Source of the DNA: Verrucomicrobia bacterium UBA673
GTDB lineage: Bacteria > Verrucomicrobiota > Verrucomicrobiia > Limisphaerales > UBA1096
DNA: 17,962 nt
Assembly (NCBI GenBank): GCA_002299785.1
Contig: DBNL01000157.1
Location: forward strand, 3,054-21,015
Direction: 5' to 3'
Positions within the stretch are counted from its first letter, which is position 1. The number at the start of each line of letters is the position of its first letter. The notes beneath the pieces are model-generated. The model saw nothing but the letters and a program-made list of their open reading frames with translations. It was not told the origin of the DNA and ran no database searches. Made by a program: the position numbers and the translations under genes. Shown here piece by piece: positions 6,784 to 16,500 of this stretch.

Positions 6784-8176
6784 TCTCAAATCTTGTGAAT
6801 CCCTTCAAAAAGGTCAGACGCACATCCCCGGTCGGGCCGTTGCGCTGCTTGGCAATGAGCAGGTTGATCTGATCGGCTTCACTTTCAGCCTCATCGCCGT
6901 CGTCATCCGCTCCACCTGGCTTGTATAAAAGACCCACCAGGTCGGCATCCTGCTCAATCGCGCCGGACTCGCGGAGATCCGACAGCCGTGGTTTGCGGCT
7001 TTTGTCCTTCTCCAGTTCGCGGTTGAGCTGGCTCAACACGATAATGGGCACACCCAAATTCTTGGCCAGGGCCTTAATGCCGCTGGAAATCTCCGCAATT
7101 TCCTGCTGGCGGTTCTCCCCGCCGCGGCGCGAAGTAGAATGAAGCAGTTGCATGTAGTCAATGACAAACAACTTGATGCCGTGCTGCTGCCACATGCGAC
7201 GCGCCCGCGCCTTGAGCTGAAGAATCGAGAGGCCGCCTGTGTCGTCAATATGTAGCCCGGAGTTGGTTAATTTACCCGACGCATCAACAATTCGGGGAAA
7301 TTCCCTGGTTTGGAGAAGCCCTTCACGCATATCGCGCAGATTGATTCGGGCCAGCGAGCAGATCATGCGCATGACCAGTGCGTCCGCCGACATCTCGAGG
7401 CTGAACACCCCCACCGGCAGACCCTTTTCCAGCGCAACATGCTCCACAATGTTCATCGCCAACGATGTCTTGCCCATGCTCGGTCGAGCCGCCACGACGA
7501 TCATCTCGCCGCCGTGCAACCCCGTCGTCATTCGGTCAAAATCAGTGAACCCCGTCTCGATACCCGTGGTGGCTCCCTTGTCTTTGAAGTATTGTTCAAT
7601 CTTGCCGACCGCGTTTTTGACATGCTCCTGGATAGTTGCGTTATTGGAGATGCTTTGCTCACGCTGAATATCCAGCACCGCCTGCTCCACCTCGCCGATC
7701 AGGCTCTCCACCTCATCGCTCCCTTCATACGCATCAGCGATCGCCTTCGTGCAGGTGTGGATCACCTTCCGCAGGAGTGCCCGATCCCGAACGATGTCAA
7801 AGTAATACTCAAGGTTCGCGGCTGACGGCACCCCGTCCTGCAACTCGGCCAAATAGGCCACCCCTCCGATGTTGTCCAGTTCCCCGTCGGTGCGCAATTG
7901 GTGCGACAATATCAACAGATCGATCGGCGTGTTACTTTCGCTCATCTGCACCAACGCCGAGTAGATCGCCTGGTGGCGGAGGTCATAAAACACAGACTCG
8001 TCCTTGACCTTCTGGATGCAGGCGGGGAGATTTTCTTTTGGATCAAGCAGGATGCAGCCGAGCACCCCCTGCTCAGCAACGGTGTCGTGCGGCGGTGTCC
8101 GGCCCAGCGGAATCGAGGCTACTGATTCCCTTTTTCGAGGCGTTTTTTTTAGATCCGCAGACTCGGTGGGCGGCAT
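6740..8176 (-). CDS. dnaB: Replicative DNA helicase DnaB
   Basis: DnaB is the hexameric 5'-3' helicase that unwinds DNA at the replication fork. The 478-residue product has a basic, probably disordered N-terminal tail of about 30 residues. The helical DnaB N-domain follows (AEQGVLGCILLDP), then a linker and a RecA-like ATPase domain. That domain has Walker A ARPSMGKTS (about 230-238), Walker B LFVIDYMQLL and the signature SQLNRELEKDKSRKPRLSDLRESGAIEQDAD. No intein interrupts these motifs, a common insertion site in DnaB. I chose the first ATG (8176); an in-frame TTG at 8212 would add 12 residues and is less likely. It heads the run dnaB-bamA-ompH, with bamA starting inside its last 15 codons. 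No Shine-Dalgarno is visible. Confidence 0.96.
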   Translation of the reverse strand: MPPTESADLKKTPRKRESVASIPLGRTPPHDTVAEQGVLGCILLDPKENLPACIQKVKDESVFYDLRHQAIYSALVQMSESNTPIDLLILSHQLRTDGELDNIGGVAYLAELQDGVPSAANLEYYFDIVRDRALLRKVIHTCTKAIADAYEGSDEVESLIGEVEQAVLDIQREQSISNNATIQEHVKNAVGKIEQYFKDKGATTGIETGFTDFDRMTTGLHGGEMIVVAARPSMGKTSLAMNIVEHVALEKGLPVGVFSLEMSADALVMRMICSLARINLRDMREGLLQTREFPRIVDASGKLTNSGLHIDDTGGLSILQLKARARRMWQQHGIKLFVIDYMQLLHSTSRRGGENRQQEIAEISSGIKALAKNLGVPIIVLSQLNRELEKDKSRKPRLSDLRESGAIEQDADLVGLLYKPGGADDDGDEAESEADQINLLIAKQRNGPTGDVRLTFLKGFTRFENAAKISSDDVPQVD

Positions 8177-8360
8177 ATCCAAGACATCAGACACAAATAA
8201 ATGAAACCCCAAAACCGTTACCGACGCAACGAATAGAACTTGAAAACTTACTCAGTGCTTACCGACAAGTTATCCTCAGCAATTTACCAAGAGCCCAAGA
8301 CAGGGCGTGCTTTCCCCAGCACCCGCATCCCTATCCACCCTCGCCGAAGGAAGACTGAAA

Positions 8361-8389
8361 AGGCCGTCCCCAAGTTGGCCAAACGGCCT
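8361..8389. repeat. Inverted repeat, 7-bp arms
   Basis: AGGCCGT (8361-8367) and ACGGCCT (8383-8389) are perfect inverted arms around a 15-nt loop that itself contains the palindrome TTGGCCAA. No T-tract follows on either strand, so this is not an intrinsic terminator. It lies 52 nt before the oxidase start and could be a protein-binding site or an RNA fold in its 5' leader. Confidence 0.5.
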
Positions 8390-8401
8390 ACGCGCTTGCC
8401 C

Positions 8402-8430
8402 CGCTTGGCCAAGTCGCGGAAGCTTCGCGC
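8402..8430 (+). repeat. Intergenic palindrome pair, copy A
   Basis: CGCTTGGCCAAG (8402-8413) is followed 9 nt later by CTTCGCG (8423-8429), which is part of the palindromic GAAGCTTC segment (8419-8426). The same two words, in the same order but directly adjacent, occur on the minus strand of the mutS/tRNA-Ser spacer (16972-16953). The two sites may belong to a dispersed REP-like family. Confidence 0.4.
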
Positions 8431-8441
8431 CTGTTAAACAG

Positions 8442-9824
8442 ATGGCCTTGGATCAATCAAACCTCAAAAAACTGCGCGACGTCGTCGGAGCAGAAAATGT
8501 GCTGACGTCAAGGGAGGACCTCATCCCGTACGCTTTCGACGGCACAGCGGCGATGAAGGAAATGCCGGGGGGGGTGGTATTCGCGGTGAGCACGGAGCAA
8601 ATCAGCGCGGTACTCAAGCTGGCCAATGATACCGAAACGCCGGTGGTCACGCGCGGCTCAGGCACTGGCCTCAGCGGCGGTAGTGTTCCCGCGGCGGATT
8701 GCATCGTGCTGTGCACAGTGAAAATGGGCGCAATTCTGGAGGTGGACGCGGCGAACCTCACCATGACGGTTGAGCCGGGCGTGACGACCATTCAAATCGC
8801 CGAGGCCGCTGAGAAGGCCGGGCTGTTTTATCCGCCGGACCCGGGCTCGATGAAGATTTCCACCATCGGCGGCAACGTCGCTGAAAACTCCGGCGGACTG
8901 CGCGGGCTTAAGTACGGGGTCACGCGCAATTATGTGATGGGCATGGAGGTCGTGCTGCCGAACAGCGAGGTGATGTGGCTCGGCAACAAGTGCGTGAAAG
9001 ACGTCGCCGGCTTTTCACTGAAGGACGTGATGATTGGCAGCGAAGGCACGCTCGGCGTCATCACTAAGGTGCTGCTGCGGCTCATCCCGAAACCGGCAGC
9101 GAAGAAAACGATGGTCGCCACCTTCGACGCGATGGATGCCGCCGCGCAAACGGTGAGCGACATTATCGCCGCGCAAATCATTCCGTGCACGCTCGAGTTT
9201 CTTGACCGCACCACGATTCATTGCGTGGAGGATTTTGCCAAGATCGGCCTGCCGCTCGATTGCGAGGCATTGTTGCTGATGGAAACCGACGGCCACCCCG
9301 CCGCCGTCGCCGAGGAAGCCTCAAAAATGGAGGAACTAGCCAAGGCCAACCGCGCAAAAGAAGTGCGCGTCGCCAAGGACGACGCAGAAGCCACCCAACT
9401 CGCCACCGCCCGCCGCAGCGCCTTCAGCGCGCTCGCCCGCTTGGCCCCCACCATCATCCTCGAGGACGCCACCGTGCCGCGCAGCGAACTAGCCCACATG
9501 ATTCGTTTCGTCGCCGAGGTCGCCAAGAAATACGATTTGAAAATCGGCACTTTCGGCCACATGGGCGACGGTAACCTGCACCCGACCTTCCTCACCGACG
9601 AACGCAACGAGTCTGAAATCCACCGCGTGCACGAAGCGTTCAAGGAAATCTTCGACGAAGCCATCCGCCTGGGCGGCACCATCACCGGCGAACACGGCAT
9701 CGGCATCGCCAAGAAAGAGTTCCTCCCCAAGTTCGCCGGCGCGGCCCAGATGCGAGTCATGCGCGAACTACGTAAAGCCCTCGACCCAAAAAGCATCCTG
9801 AACCCCGGCAAGATGTTTGATTGA
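8442..9824 (+). CDS. FAD-linked 2-hydroxyacid oxidase, GlcD/D-lactate dehydrogenase type
   Basis: The product is a flavoprotein of the GlcD/DLD family, which oxidises a 2-hydroxyacid such as glycolate or D-lactate to the 2-oxoacid. The 460 residues are the normal length. The N-terminal PCMH-type FAD domain has TRGSGTGLSGG (70-80), PPDPGSMKISTIGGNVAENSGG (131-152) and IGSEGTLGVIT (198-208). The C-terminal FAD-oxidase domain has GHMGDGNLHP (372-381) and GEHGIG (416-421), with histidines expected at the substrate site. The exact substrate cannot be told from sequence. No glcE or glcF partner is adjacent. I chose the ATG at 8442 because family similarity begins at once (KKLRDVVGAENVLT). No Shine-Dalgarno is visible. 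The stop codon overlaps the ligA start, so the pair is probably co-transcribed. Confidence 0.93.
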   Translation: MALDQSNLKKLRDVVGAENVLTSREDLIPYAFDGTAAMKEMPGGVVFAVSTEQISAVLKLANDTETPVVTRGSGTGLSGGSVPAADCIVLCTVKMGAILEVDAANLTMTVEPGVTTIQIAEAAEKAGLFYPPDPGSMKISTIGGNVAENSGGLRGLKYGVTRNYVMGMEVVLPNSEVMWLGNKCVKDVAGFSLKDVMIGSEGTLGVITKVLLRLIPKPAAKKTMVATFDAMDAAAQTVSDIIAAQIIPCTLEFLDRTTIHCVEDFAKIGLPLDCEALLLMETDGHPAAVAEEASKMEELAKANRAKEVRVAKDDAEATQLATARRSAFSALARLAPTIILEDATVPRSELAHMIRFVAEVAKKYDLKIGTFGHMGDGNLHPTFLTDERNESEIHRVHEAFKEIFDEAIRLGGTITGEHGIGIAKKEFLPKFAGAAQMRVMRELRKALDPKSILNPGKMFD

Positions 9825-12082
9825 TGCCTGACACTTCACAGCAGCGGCATGCGGTATTGGCGGAGGAGATTCGCCGGCATGACCGGGCGTATTATGTCGA
9901 GGCACAGTCGGCGATCAGCGACCAAGAGTACGACCAACTTTACCGCAAGTTACTCGACCTCGAATTGGCGTATCCAGAACTCCAAACAGCCGACTCTCCC
10001 AGTCAGCGCGTCGGCGGCGCACCGATCGACGGCTTCAAGACCATTCGGCATGCGGTGCCGATGATGAGCCTCGACAACACCTACTCGCAGGAGGAGGTGC
10101 GCGACTTTGTTGACCGCGTGCAAAAGCTCCTGCCCGGCGAGCCGCTCGAGTGGCTCGTCGAGCCCAAGGCCGACGGCGTCGCCATCAGCCTTCGTTTTGA
10201 GGATGGACTGTTCACCCTCGGCACCACCCGCGGCGACGGTATTGCCGGCGACGACGTCACAGCCAACCTCCGCACCATCCGCACCATCCCGCTCCGGCTG
10301 AATACGCTTGACCAAGCGAACGACCCCGGAGTGCTCGAGGTACGCGGCGAGGTGATCATGACGCGCTCCGGCTTCGCGCAGCTCAATCGTGAGCGAGCCG
10401 ACGCCGGCGAGCCTCTGTTCGCAAATCCCCGCAACGCCACCGCCGGTTCGCTAAAACAGCTCGACTCAGCGCTCGTGGCCAGACGCCCCCTAGACATCGT
10501 CCTGTACGGCAGCGGTGAAATCATCGGAGGCCCGACGATCGACTCGCAATCCGGCCTGCTCGAGGTTCTTAGCCGGCTTGGTTTCCGCACACCACAAAAC
10601 ACTTGGTGCTGCTCCAGCGTGAACGACGTCCTCGACGCCATCGCCGAGTTGGACCGCATCCGACCCGGCTTCGACTACGACACCGACGGTGCTGTCATCA
10701 AGCTGAACCGCTTCAACCTGCGCGACCGCATCGGTGCCACCGCCAAGGCGCCACGCTGGTCCATGGCCTACAAATACGCACCCGAGCAGATGCAAACCAA
10801 GCTCAAAGCGATTACAGTGCAGGTTGGCCGCACAGGCACTCTCACGCCGGTCGCCGAGCTTGAGCCGGTTTTCCTCGACGGCTCGACGATCAGCCGCGCC
10901 ACGCTGCACAACGAGGACGAAATCACCCGAAAAGACATTCGCGTGGGCGACACAGTTCTCATCGAGAAACGCGGCGATGTCATCCCCGGGGTGATCTCAG
11001 TCGTCAAGGATTTGCGGCCGGTCGATACCAAACCGTTCAATATGCTCACCGCGACCGGCAGCCAATGTCCGACCTGCGGCGGGGCCATTCAAAAGGACGA
11101 GGAGTTCGTCGCATGGCGCTGCGTCAACTCGGATTGCCCGGCACAGGCGGCGCAGCGGCTCGAGCATTTTGCCGCGCGCACCGCGCTCGATATCGAGTAC
11201 CTCGGCGATATTGTGTCAGATAAGCTCGTCGAGCGCCAACTTGCAGGAAATCCGCTGGATCTATTCGACCTGAGCGTCGAGCAACTCAGTCCACTCAACC
11301 TCGGCACTGAAGACGAACCGCGGGTCTTTGGAGAGAAAAATGCCAACAAGCTCATCGACTCAGTCTCACGCGCACGCACGATGGGCCTCGACCGCTGGCT
11401 CTTCGCGCTGGCCATTCCCGAACTGGGTCGAACGACTGCCACCGCATTGAGCAAGTTCCACAAGGACATTCCCGCCGTGGCGCAGTCAGACATTTTGAGC
11501 GATATCATTGCGCTGGATGATATGAACGAGGAGGTGATTCACATCAATCCGCGCTCACGTAAAAACCCGCCCACATCAGAAGCCGACAAGGCTAAGCGTG
11601 AGCAGCTTTACTCAGAATTGGTCGACGAGATTCGCAAACGGGTCGAGCGCCTGTCCGAGCTGGGCTTTGCCCGGATCACGAAGGAGAACGGCAACCATCC
11701 ACCAAACTACACGACCGAGGTAGGGCCATCCGTAGCACGATCCGTGATCGCTTGGTTTGGCTCGAAAATCGGCCGCGCCACTGTCGCGCGCTTGGCCAAG
11801 CTCGGCATCGACCCGCAAGGTTCGGAGCCGAGCAAAGCCACCGATAAAGGAATGGTATTTACAGGCAAAACCATCGTGATCACCGGTACATTACTCGGTA
11901 TGTCGCGCGAGGAGGCCAAGGCGAAAGTTGAAGCCAATGGAGGCAAAACCACCAGCAGCGTCAGTAAAAAAACAGACTGTCTTCTCGCCGGCTCGAAGGC
12001 CGGCTCAAAGCTTGCCAAGGCCAAGTCGCTTGGCGTGACGATTCTCGATGAAGCCGAATTCCTGAAAAGGATCGGCGAGTGA
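9824..12082 (+). CDS. ligA: NAD+-dependent DNA ligase LigA
   Basis: LigA seals nicks at Okazaki fragments and in repair, using NAD+ as the adenyl donor. The 752-residue protein has domain Ia (HDRAYYVEAQSAISDQEYDQLYR) and the adenylation domain with the lysine nucleophile in KADG (Lys115). An OB fold follows, then a four-cysteine zinc site (Cys415, 418, 433, 438) and the helix-hairpin-helix region. A C-terminal BRCT domain (about 677-752) completes it. It is about 80 residues longer than usual. The excess lies near residues 557-629, a charged segment between SKFHKDIPAVA and EVGPSVARSVIAWF, where other ligases have a short link. The start ATG overlaps the oxidase TGA (TGATG), suggesting translational coupling. 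Its TGA directly abuts the stop of the convergent DUF1501 gene. Confidence 0.96.
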   Translation: MPDTSQQRHAVLAEEIRRHDRAYYVEAQSAISDQEYDQLYRKLLDLELAYPELQTADSPSQRVGGAPIDGFKTIRHAVPMMSLDNTYSQEEVRDFVDRVQKLLPGEPLEWLVEPKADGVAISLRFEDGLFTLGTTRGDGIAGDDVTANLRTIRTIPLRLNTLDQANDPGVLEVRGEVIMTRSGFAQLNRERADAGEPLFANPRNATAGSLKQLDSALVARRPLDIVLYGSGEIIGGPTIDSQSGLLEVLSRLGFRTPQNTWCCSSVNDVLDAIAELDRIRPGFDYDTDGAVIKLNRFNLRDRIGATAKAPRWSMAYKYAPEQMQTKLKAITVQVGRTGTLTPVAELEPVFLDGSTISRATLHNEDEITRKDIRVGDTVLIEKRGDVIPGVISVVKDLRPVDTKPFNMLTATGSQCPTCGGAIQKDEEFVAWRCVNSDCPAQAAQRLEHFAARTALDIEYLGDIVSDKLVERQLAGNPLDLFDLSVEQLSPLNLGTEDEPRVFGEKNANKLIDSVSRARTMGLDRWLFALAIPELGRTTATALSKFHKDIPAVAQSDILSDIIALDDMNEEVIHINPRSRKNPPTSEADKAKREQLYSELVDEIRKRVERLSELGFARITKENGNHPPNYTTEVGPSVARSVIAWFGSKIGRATVARLAKLGIDPQGSEPSKATDKGMVFTGKTIVITGTLLGMSREEAKAKVEANGGKTTSSVSKKTDCLLAGSKAGSKLAKAKSLGVTILDEAEFLKRIGE

Positions 12083-13519
12083 TCAGACGAAAATGTCGCT
12101 CACCACATGGCCGTGTACGTTCGTCAATCGGCGCTCGATTCCGTTGTGGTAAAAGGTCAGCTTTTTGTGGTCGATCCCCATTAGATGGAGGACGGTCGCA
12201 TGAAAGTCGTGCCAGTGCACCGGGTTTTCAACTGTCTTCCATCCGATCTCATCGGTCTGTCCATAGCTGTATCCGGACTTCACTCCACCGCCGGCAATCC
12301 AGCATGAGAATGCGTACTTGTTGTGATCCCGGCCGGGGCCTACCTGGTTGGCATTCGACTGGGCGAACGGCGTTCGACCAAACTCGGTGGTGAACAACAC
12401 CAGTGTGTCATCGAGCATGCCGCGTTGCTTAAGGTCGCGAAGTAGGCCGGCGATCGGCTTGTCGATCCGGCCGGCCTCGGTCGAGTGGTTGTCCTGCACA
12501 TTCTCGTGCGCATCCCAGCTCGCGCGAGGCGAGCCGCCGATCGGGCCACCAGAGTAAATCTGCACGAACCGCACTCCGCGCTCGAGCAATCGCCGCGCCA
12601 GCAGGCAGCGGCGCCCGGCATCCTCGGTGCGACTTTCCCCCATACCATACTGACGGCGAATGTATTCCGGTTCGCCGTTGATGTCGCTCACTTCCGGCAC
12701 AGACAACTGCATACGGGCCGCAAGTTCATAGCTGCGCATGCGGCTGCTCAACATCGCATCGACTCCGTGGCGGGCGGCGTGGCGGGCGTTCAATTTTTGC
12801 AAGAATGCGCGCGCGGCGGCGTCCGATCCTTTAGGCTGCTCGATGGCTGGGAAGAGATCCCGCACCGGCGTGTTGCCGCTCCGCAACTCGACCCCTTGAT
12901 GCTGCGACGGAAGAAACCCGCTGGACCAGTTAGACGCCCCTCCGTTTGGCCCACCACGTCCATCGCTAAGCACGACAAAGGCCGGCAATGATTCAGTATC
13001 GCTGCCCAACCCGTACGATGCCCAGCTGCCGACCGACGGAAATCCGTTAAACTCAAAGCCGCTATTGGCGAAAAACAACGCTGGCGTGTGGTTGGCCGAA
13101 TCAGTGGTCATCGAGCGAATGACCGTTATCTCATCGGCCATCCCGGCGATGTGAGGGAACATGTCTGACAACCAAAGCCCGCTTTGGCTCCGCGGTTTGA
13201 ATTGAAAATCGCTCTTCCGCAGTAGGCCAACTTTGCCGAAGAAAATGTCCGGCTTTTCACTCGAACCAAGCGGCTTGCCGTGGGCCTTGTCCAGTCCGGG
13301 CTTGTGGTCGTACGAGTCTATGTGGCTCATACCTCCAACGAGGCTTATGTGGATCGCCCGCTTGGCCCGCGGCTCGAAATTCGGGAAGACCGCCGGGCCA
13401 AACGAACTCGCCCGGGCCGAGCTGCAGCGGGAGAGCAGGCTAGCGAACGCCGTGGCCCCGATCCCTCGGATGCCCCAGTTGAAAAACTCGCGTCGATCAA
13501 TTGTGTTGGCGTCGTTCAT
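12083..13519 (-). CDS. DUF1501 family protein with a twin-arginine-like signal
   Basis: The product belongs to DUF1501, proteins abundant in Planctomycetes and Verrucomicrobia and related to sulfatases and alkaline phosphatases. The biochemical role is not established. The 478 residues begin with DRREFFNWGIRGIGATAFASLL. Its twin arginines (9-10) and following hydrophobic stretch fit Tat export of a folded protein. Downstream, family-like segments include HISLVGGMSHIDSYDHKPGLDK, FPHIAGMADEITVIRSMTTDSANH and, near the end, TLVLFTTEFGRTPFAQ and GRDHN. The ATG lies 1 nt after the stop of the PSCyt/PSD1 gene, so the two are surely one operon and probably act together at the envelope. No Shine-Dalgarno is visible. 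The gene ends back-to-back with ligA. Confidence 0.93.
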   Translation of the reverse strand: MNDANTIDRREFFNWGIRGIGATAFASLLSRCSSARASSFGPAVFPNFEPRAKRAIHISLVGGMSHIDSYDHKPGLDKAHGKPLGSSEKPDIFFGKVGLLRKSDFQFKPRSQSGLWLSDMFPHIAGMADEITVIRSMTTDSANHTPALFFANSGFEFNGFPSVGSWASYGLGSDTESLPAFVVLSDGRGGPNGGASNWSSGFLPSQHQGVELRSGNTPVRDLFPAIEQPKGSDAAARAFLQKLNARHAARHGVDAMLSSRMRSYELAARMQLSVPEVSDINGEPEYIRRQYGMGESRTEDAGRRCLLARRLLERGVRFVQIYSGGPIGGSPRASWDAHENVQDNHSTEAGRIDKPIAGLLRDLKQRGMLDDTLVLFTTEFGRTPFAQSNANQVGPGRDHNKYAFSCWIAGGGVKSGYSYGQTDEIGWKTVENPVHWHDFHATVLHLMGIDHKKLTFYHNGIERRLTNVHGHVVSDIFV

Positions 13520-13520
13520 A

Positions 13521-16500
13521 TCAGTTCAGGATAACAAATTCATTACTGTTGAACAGGGAACGGCAGAGCGTGACGAGACCGTGTTGCACGGCCAAGCGTT
13601 TGGCTAAGAGCAGTTCTTCAGCGTCCGGCAAACGCTGGTAGGCATCGAGAAACACCCGCTTCACCTGCTCGTCTAGTCTGCCCTTCTCAAGTGCTTGTAC
13701 CCGGTCTGCCATCGCCTGCGCCTTGTTCAAAATAAATTCGTTGTTCAACAAAGCCAGCGCCTGCAGTGGAGTAGTGGTCACGCCGCGGCGCGGCGCGGTT
13801 GTCGAAGGATCCGGGCAATCGAATGTATCGAGAACCGCACTGCGCCCGCCGCGGGGACTGAAGCGATAAACCGTGCGCCGGTTGTACTCGTCGCCCTTCG
13901 GATAGATCGGCGCGTAGTAGGTGGTGCCGTTGTTGGGCGTGATGGATACGTCGCGAAAACCGGGGCCGCCCATCTTGGGATTAAGCTTGCCGGAGACGGC
14001 GAGGACGGCGTCGCGCAACGACTCGGCGTCGAGGCGGACCGGTGACTTCCTCCAGAGCAGTCGATTCTCCGCATCCACCGCCAGTCCATCCTTGGCCGGC
14101 GCAGTCGCCTGCCGATAGGTGTTCGAGGTCACGATCAGTCGGTGCATTGCCTTGAGCCGTCTTCCGTTGGCGACAAACTCGGATGCCAGCCAATCGAGCA
14201 GCTCCGGGTGACTGGGCCGGCCGCCGTTGAACCCGAAATCGTTCGGCGTCTCTACGATACCGGTGCCAAAGTGGTAGTGCCACAGACGGTTGACGATCAC
14301 GCGGGTGAACAACGGATTTTCAGGGTCTGTGAGCCAGTGTGCCAACTGTTTGCGGCGCTCCGCGTCGGGCGCGTCCGGCTGGATACCAAAATCACTGCTC
14401 AGTGAGCGCAACGCAGCGACGGCTCCGGGACGAACGACATCGCCCTCGTCCATTGCGCTCCCGCGCTTTAGCAGGCGCACCTCACCAGGGTTGCCCCGGG
14501 CAGCGACGGTGTAGACTTTCATCTTGGACCCGATGCCCAACTCCTTTTCGCGAGCGATCAACGCCGCCAGTTGACCCTTCAGCTCCTTCCTCCGTTTCCG
14601 GGACGCTTGCCCAAGCGCAGCGGCCAGTTCCTGTTCGCCGACAAACGAGCTCTCCACCCCGGCCGAAACCGCGACCTCGTCGGGGGCCAGCGCCCGCTCG
14701 TAAAGCTGGGCGCGATAAATCTTGCCCTTAAGGAAATTGTTGCCTCCGCCCTTGTGCCGCATCCCGAAAATGATCTGCGAGTTGCCGGCTGGGAATTTCG
14801 ACATTCCAGTTTTGTACGGTTTGCCATACGGCACACCGTTGCGATAGCCGGTGATCGTGCCGTCCTCCTGATACACGATGGCCACATGAACCGGATTCTG
14901 GTCCGCCTCGTTTTCCTCCAGCGCACCGAATGACTGCGTGCGGGCATAGCCGTTACTTCCGGCCATCCAGAGCCGGGACTCGCGCTCGGCAAACACGATC
15001 GTGTCAAACTGCACACCGGAAAGATTCTGCACGCCAATCACACCGCCGCCTTTTTGATTCAGGTCACCCAACTCCACCCAGGCCTCGAGTGTCTTGGCCC
15101 GGAGCTGTTCCTTGGTCGGTTTCGTCTCGACCCAGGATGCGTTGCCGTCCACGACCAGCGCGCCGCCGGAAACCCGTGCACTGCCCTTGGCCATGCCGTG
15201 CATCTCACCGAGGCTGTCCCGCAGGTCAGTATCGAACTCCCACCGGGCCAGCGGCTTCGGCGGATCGGCCTTCGGCGGCTTGTCCCCCTGCTTGCGTCTG
15301 GCTAGAGCGGCCTCACGACCGTGGTTCTCGATCCCAGCCAACTTTTCGCTAAGGACGGCAACCTGTTTTCGAAGCGCCTCTCGTTGGAACCCCAGTTCTG
15401 GATCGGAGACATTGCGTTCACCGTGGTACACCCCGGCAATCGCCGACGTCAACTGGTAGTATTCCTTCTGCCGAATGGGATCAAACTTGTGGTTGTGGCA
15501 GCGCGCACAATTGACCGTGAGCCCGATAAAAGTCTGCCCAACCGTGCCGACAATCTCCTCCAGTTCATCCTGGCGTGCGGTTTTTTTCATGAACTCGCTA
15601 CCACCAACGACTGTATTGTGCAACCCGGCTACAAGGAAACCGACAGCCTTTTGCCCGGCCGGGTCGCCAGGCTTCAGGACATCCCCGGCGATCTGCATGC
15701 GCACGAATTCATCATACGGCATGTCGTCGTTCAACGTGTTAATGATCCAGTCGCGATAAGGCCAGAGATTGTTGCGGACATTGTTCCTCTCAAAACCGTC
15801 GCTCTCGCCAAACCGCGCGAGATCCAGCCAGTGCCTCCCCCAGCGCTCGCCGTAATGAGGAGAGCCTAGAAGGTTATCGACCACCTTGCGGTACGCAGCA
15901 TCAGTCGGATTGTTAATAAACGCGGCGACCTGTTCCGCCGTCGGGGGCAGACCTGTCAGGTCAAAATATAAACGCCGGATTAACGCCCGTGGATCCGCCG
16001 GGCCGCTGGGTTTTAACTGAGCCTTCTCGAGCTTAGCAAGAATGAATGCGTCGATCGGGTTGACCACCCAATTCTGCGACGTAACCCTCGGTTGGCCGGG
16101 CCGTTTCACCGGCTGCAGCGACCACCAATCGTACCCTCCACGGTTGGCTGTAGTTAATTGAAACGGATCAAGATCTGCATTGGACCCCCACTTGGCCCCT
16201 CCCGTGATCCAGTCTCGTATCAGCGTTTTCTCCGCTTGTCCGAGCGGGTGGTCCGGCGGCATTTCATCCTCCGATATCTTTTTCCAGAGCAGGCTCTCGC
16301 CCGGCTTGCCGGCCACCACCGAGGAGCCATGCTTCCCCCCCTTCATCGCCGCCTCACGTTGAGACAAATCCAACTTGCCCTTTAGATCAAAACTGTTGTG
16401 GCACTCGAGGCAATGCCGAATCAGCAACGGTGCCACCTTGTGGTCAAAGTTCACTGCAGCAAGAGAAACGCCGGCCGCTGATTCAAGTAGAAACAGAACC

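Larger units (their letters stand above)
8177..8441. other. Divergent spacer between dnaB and the FAD-oxidase gene
   Basis: This 265-nt region should hold the promoters for both divergent genes, but I find no convincing -35/-10 pair on either strand. The part nearest glcD holds two GC-rich inverted repeats (8361-8389 and 8402-8430) and one perfect copy of CTTGGCCAAG. A GTG-initiated in-frame extension of the oxidase from 8307 crosses these repeats. Its Pro/Arg/Ser-rich translation looks like non-coding sequence, so I left it out of the gene. Confidence 0.6.

Noticed and set aside
8307..8441. N-terminal extension of the FAD oxidase from a GTG at 8307.
   Set aside because: It crosses two inverted repeats, is Pro/Arg/Ser-rich, and family similarity starts at the ATG at 8442.
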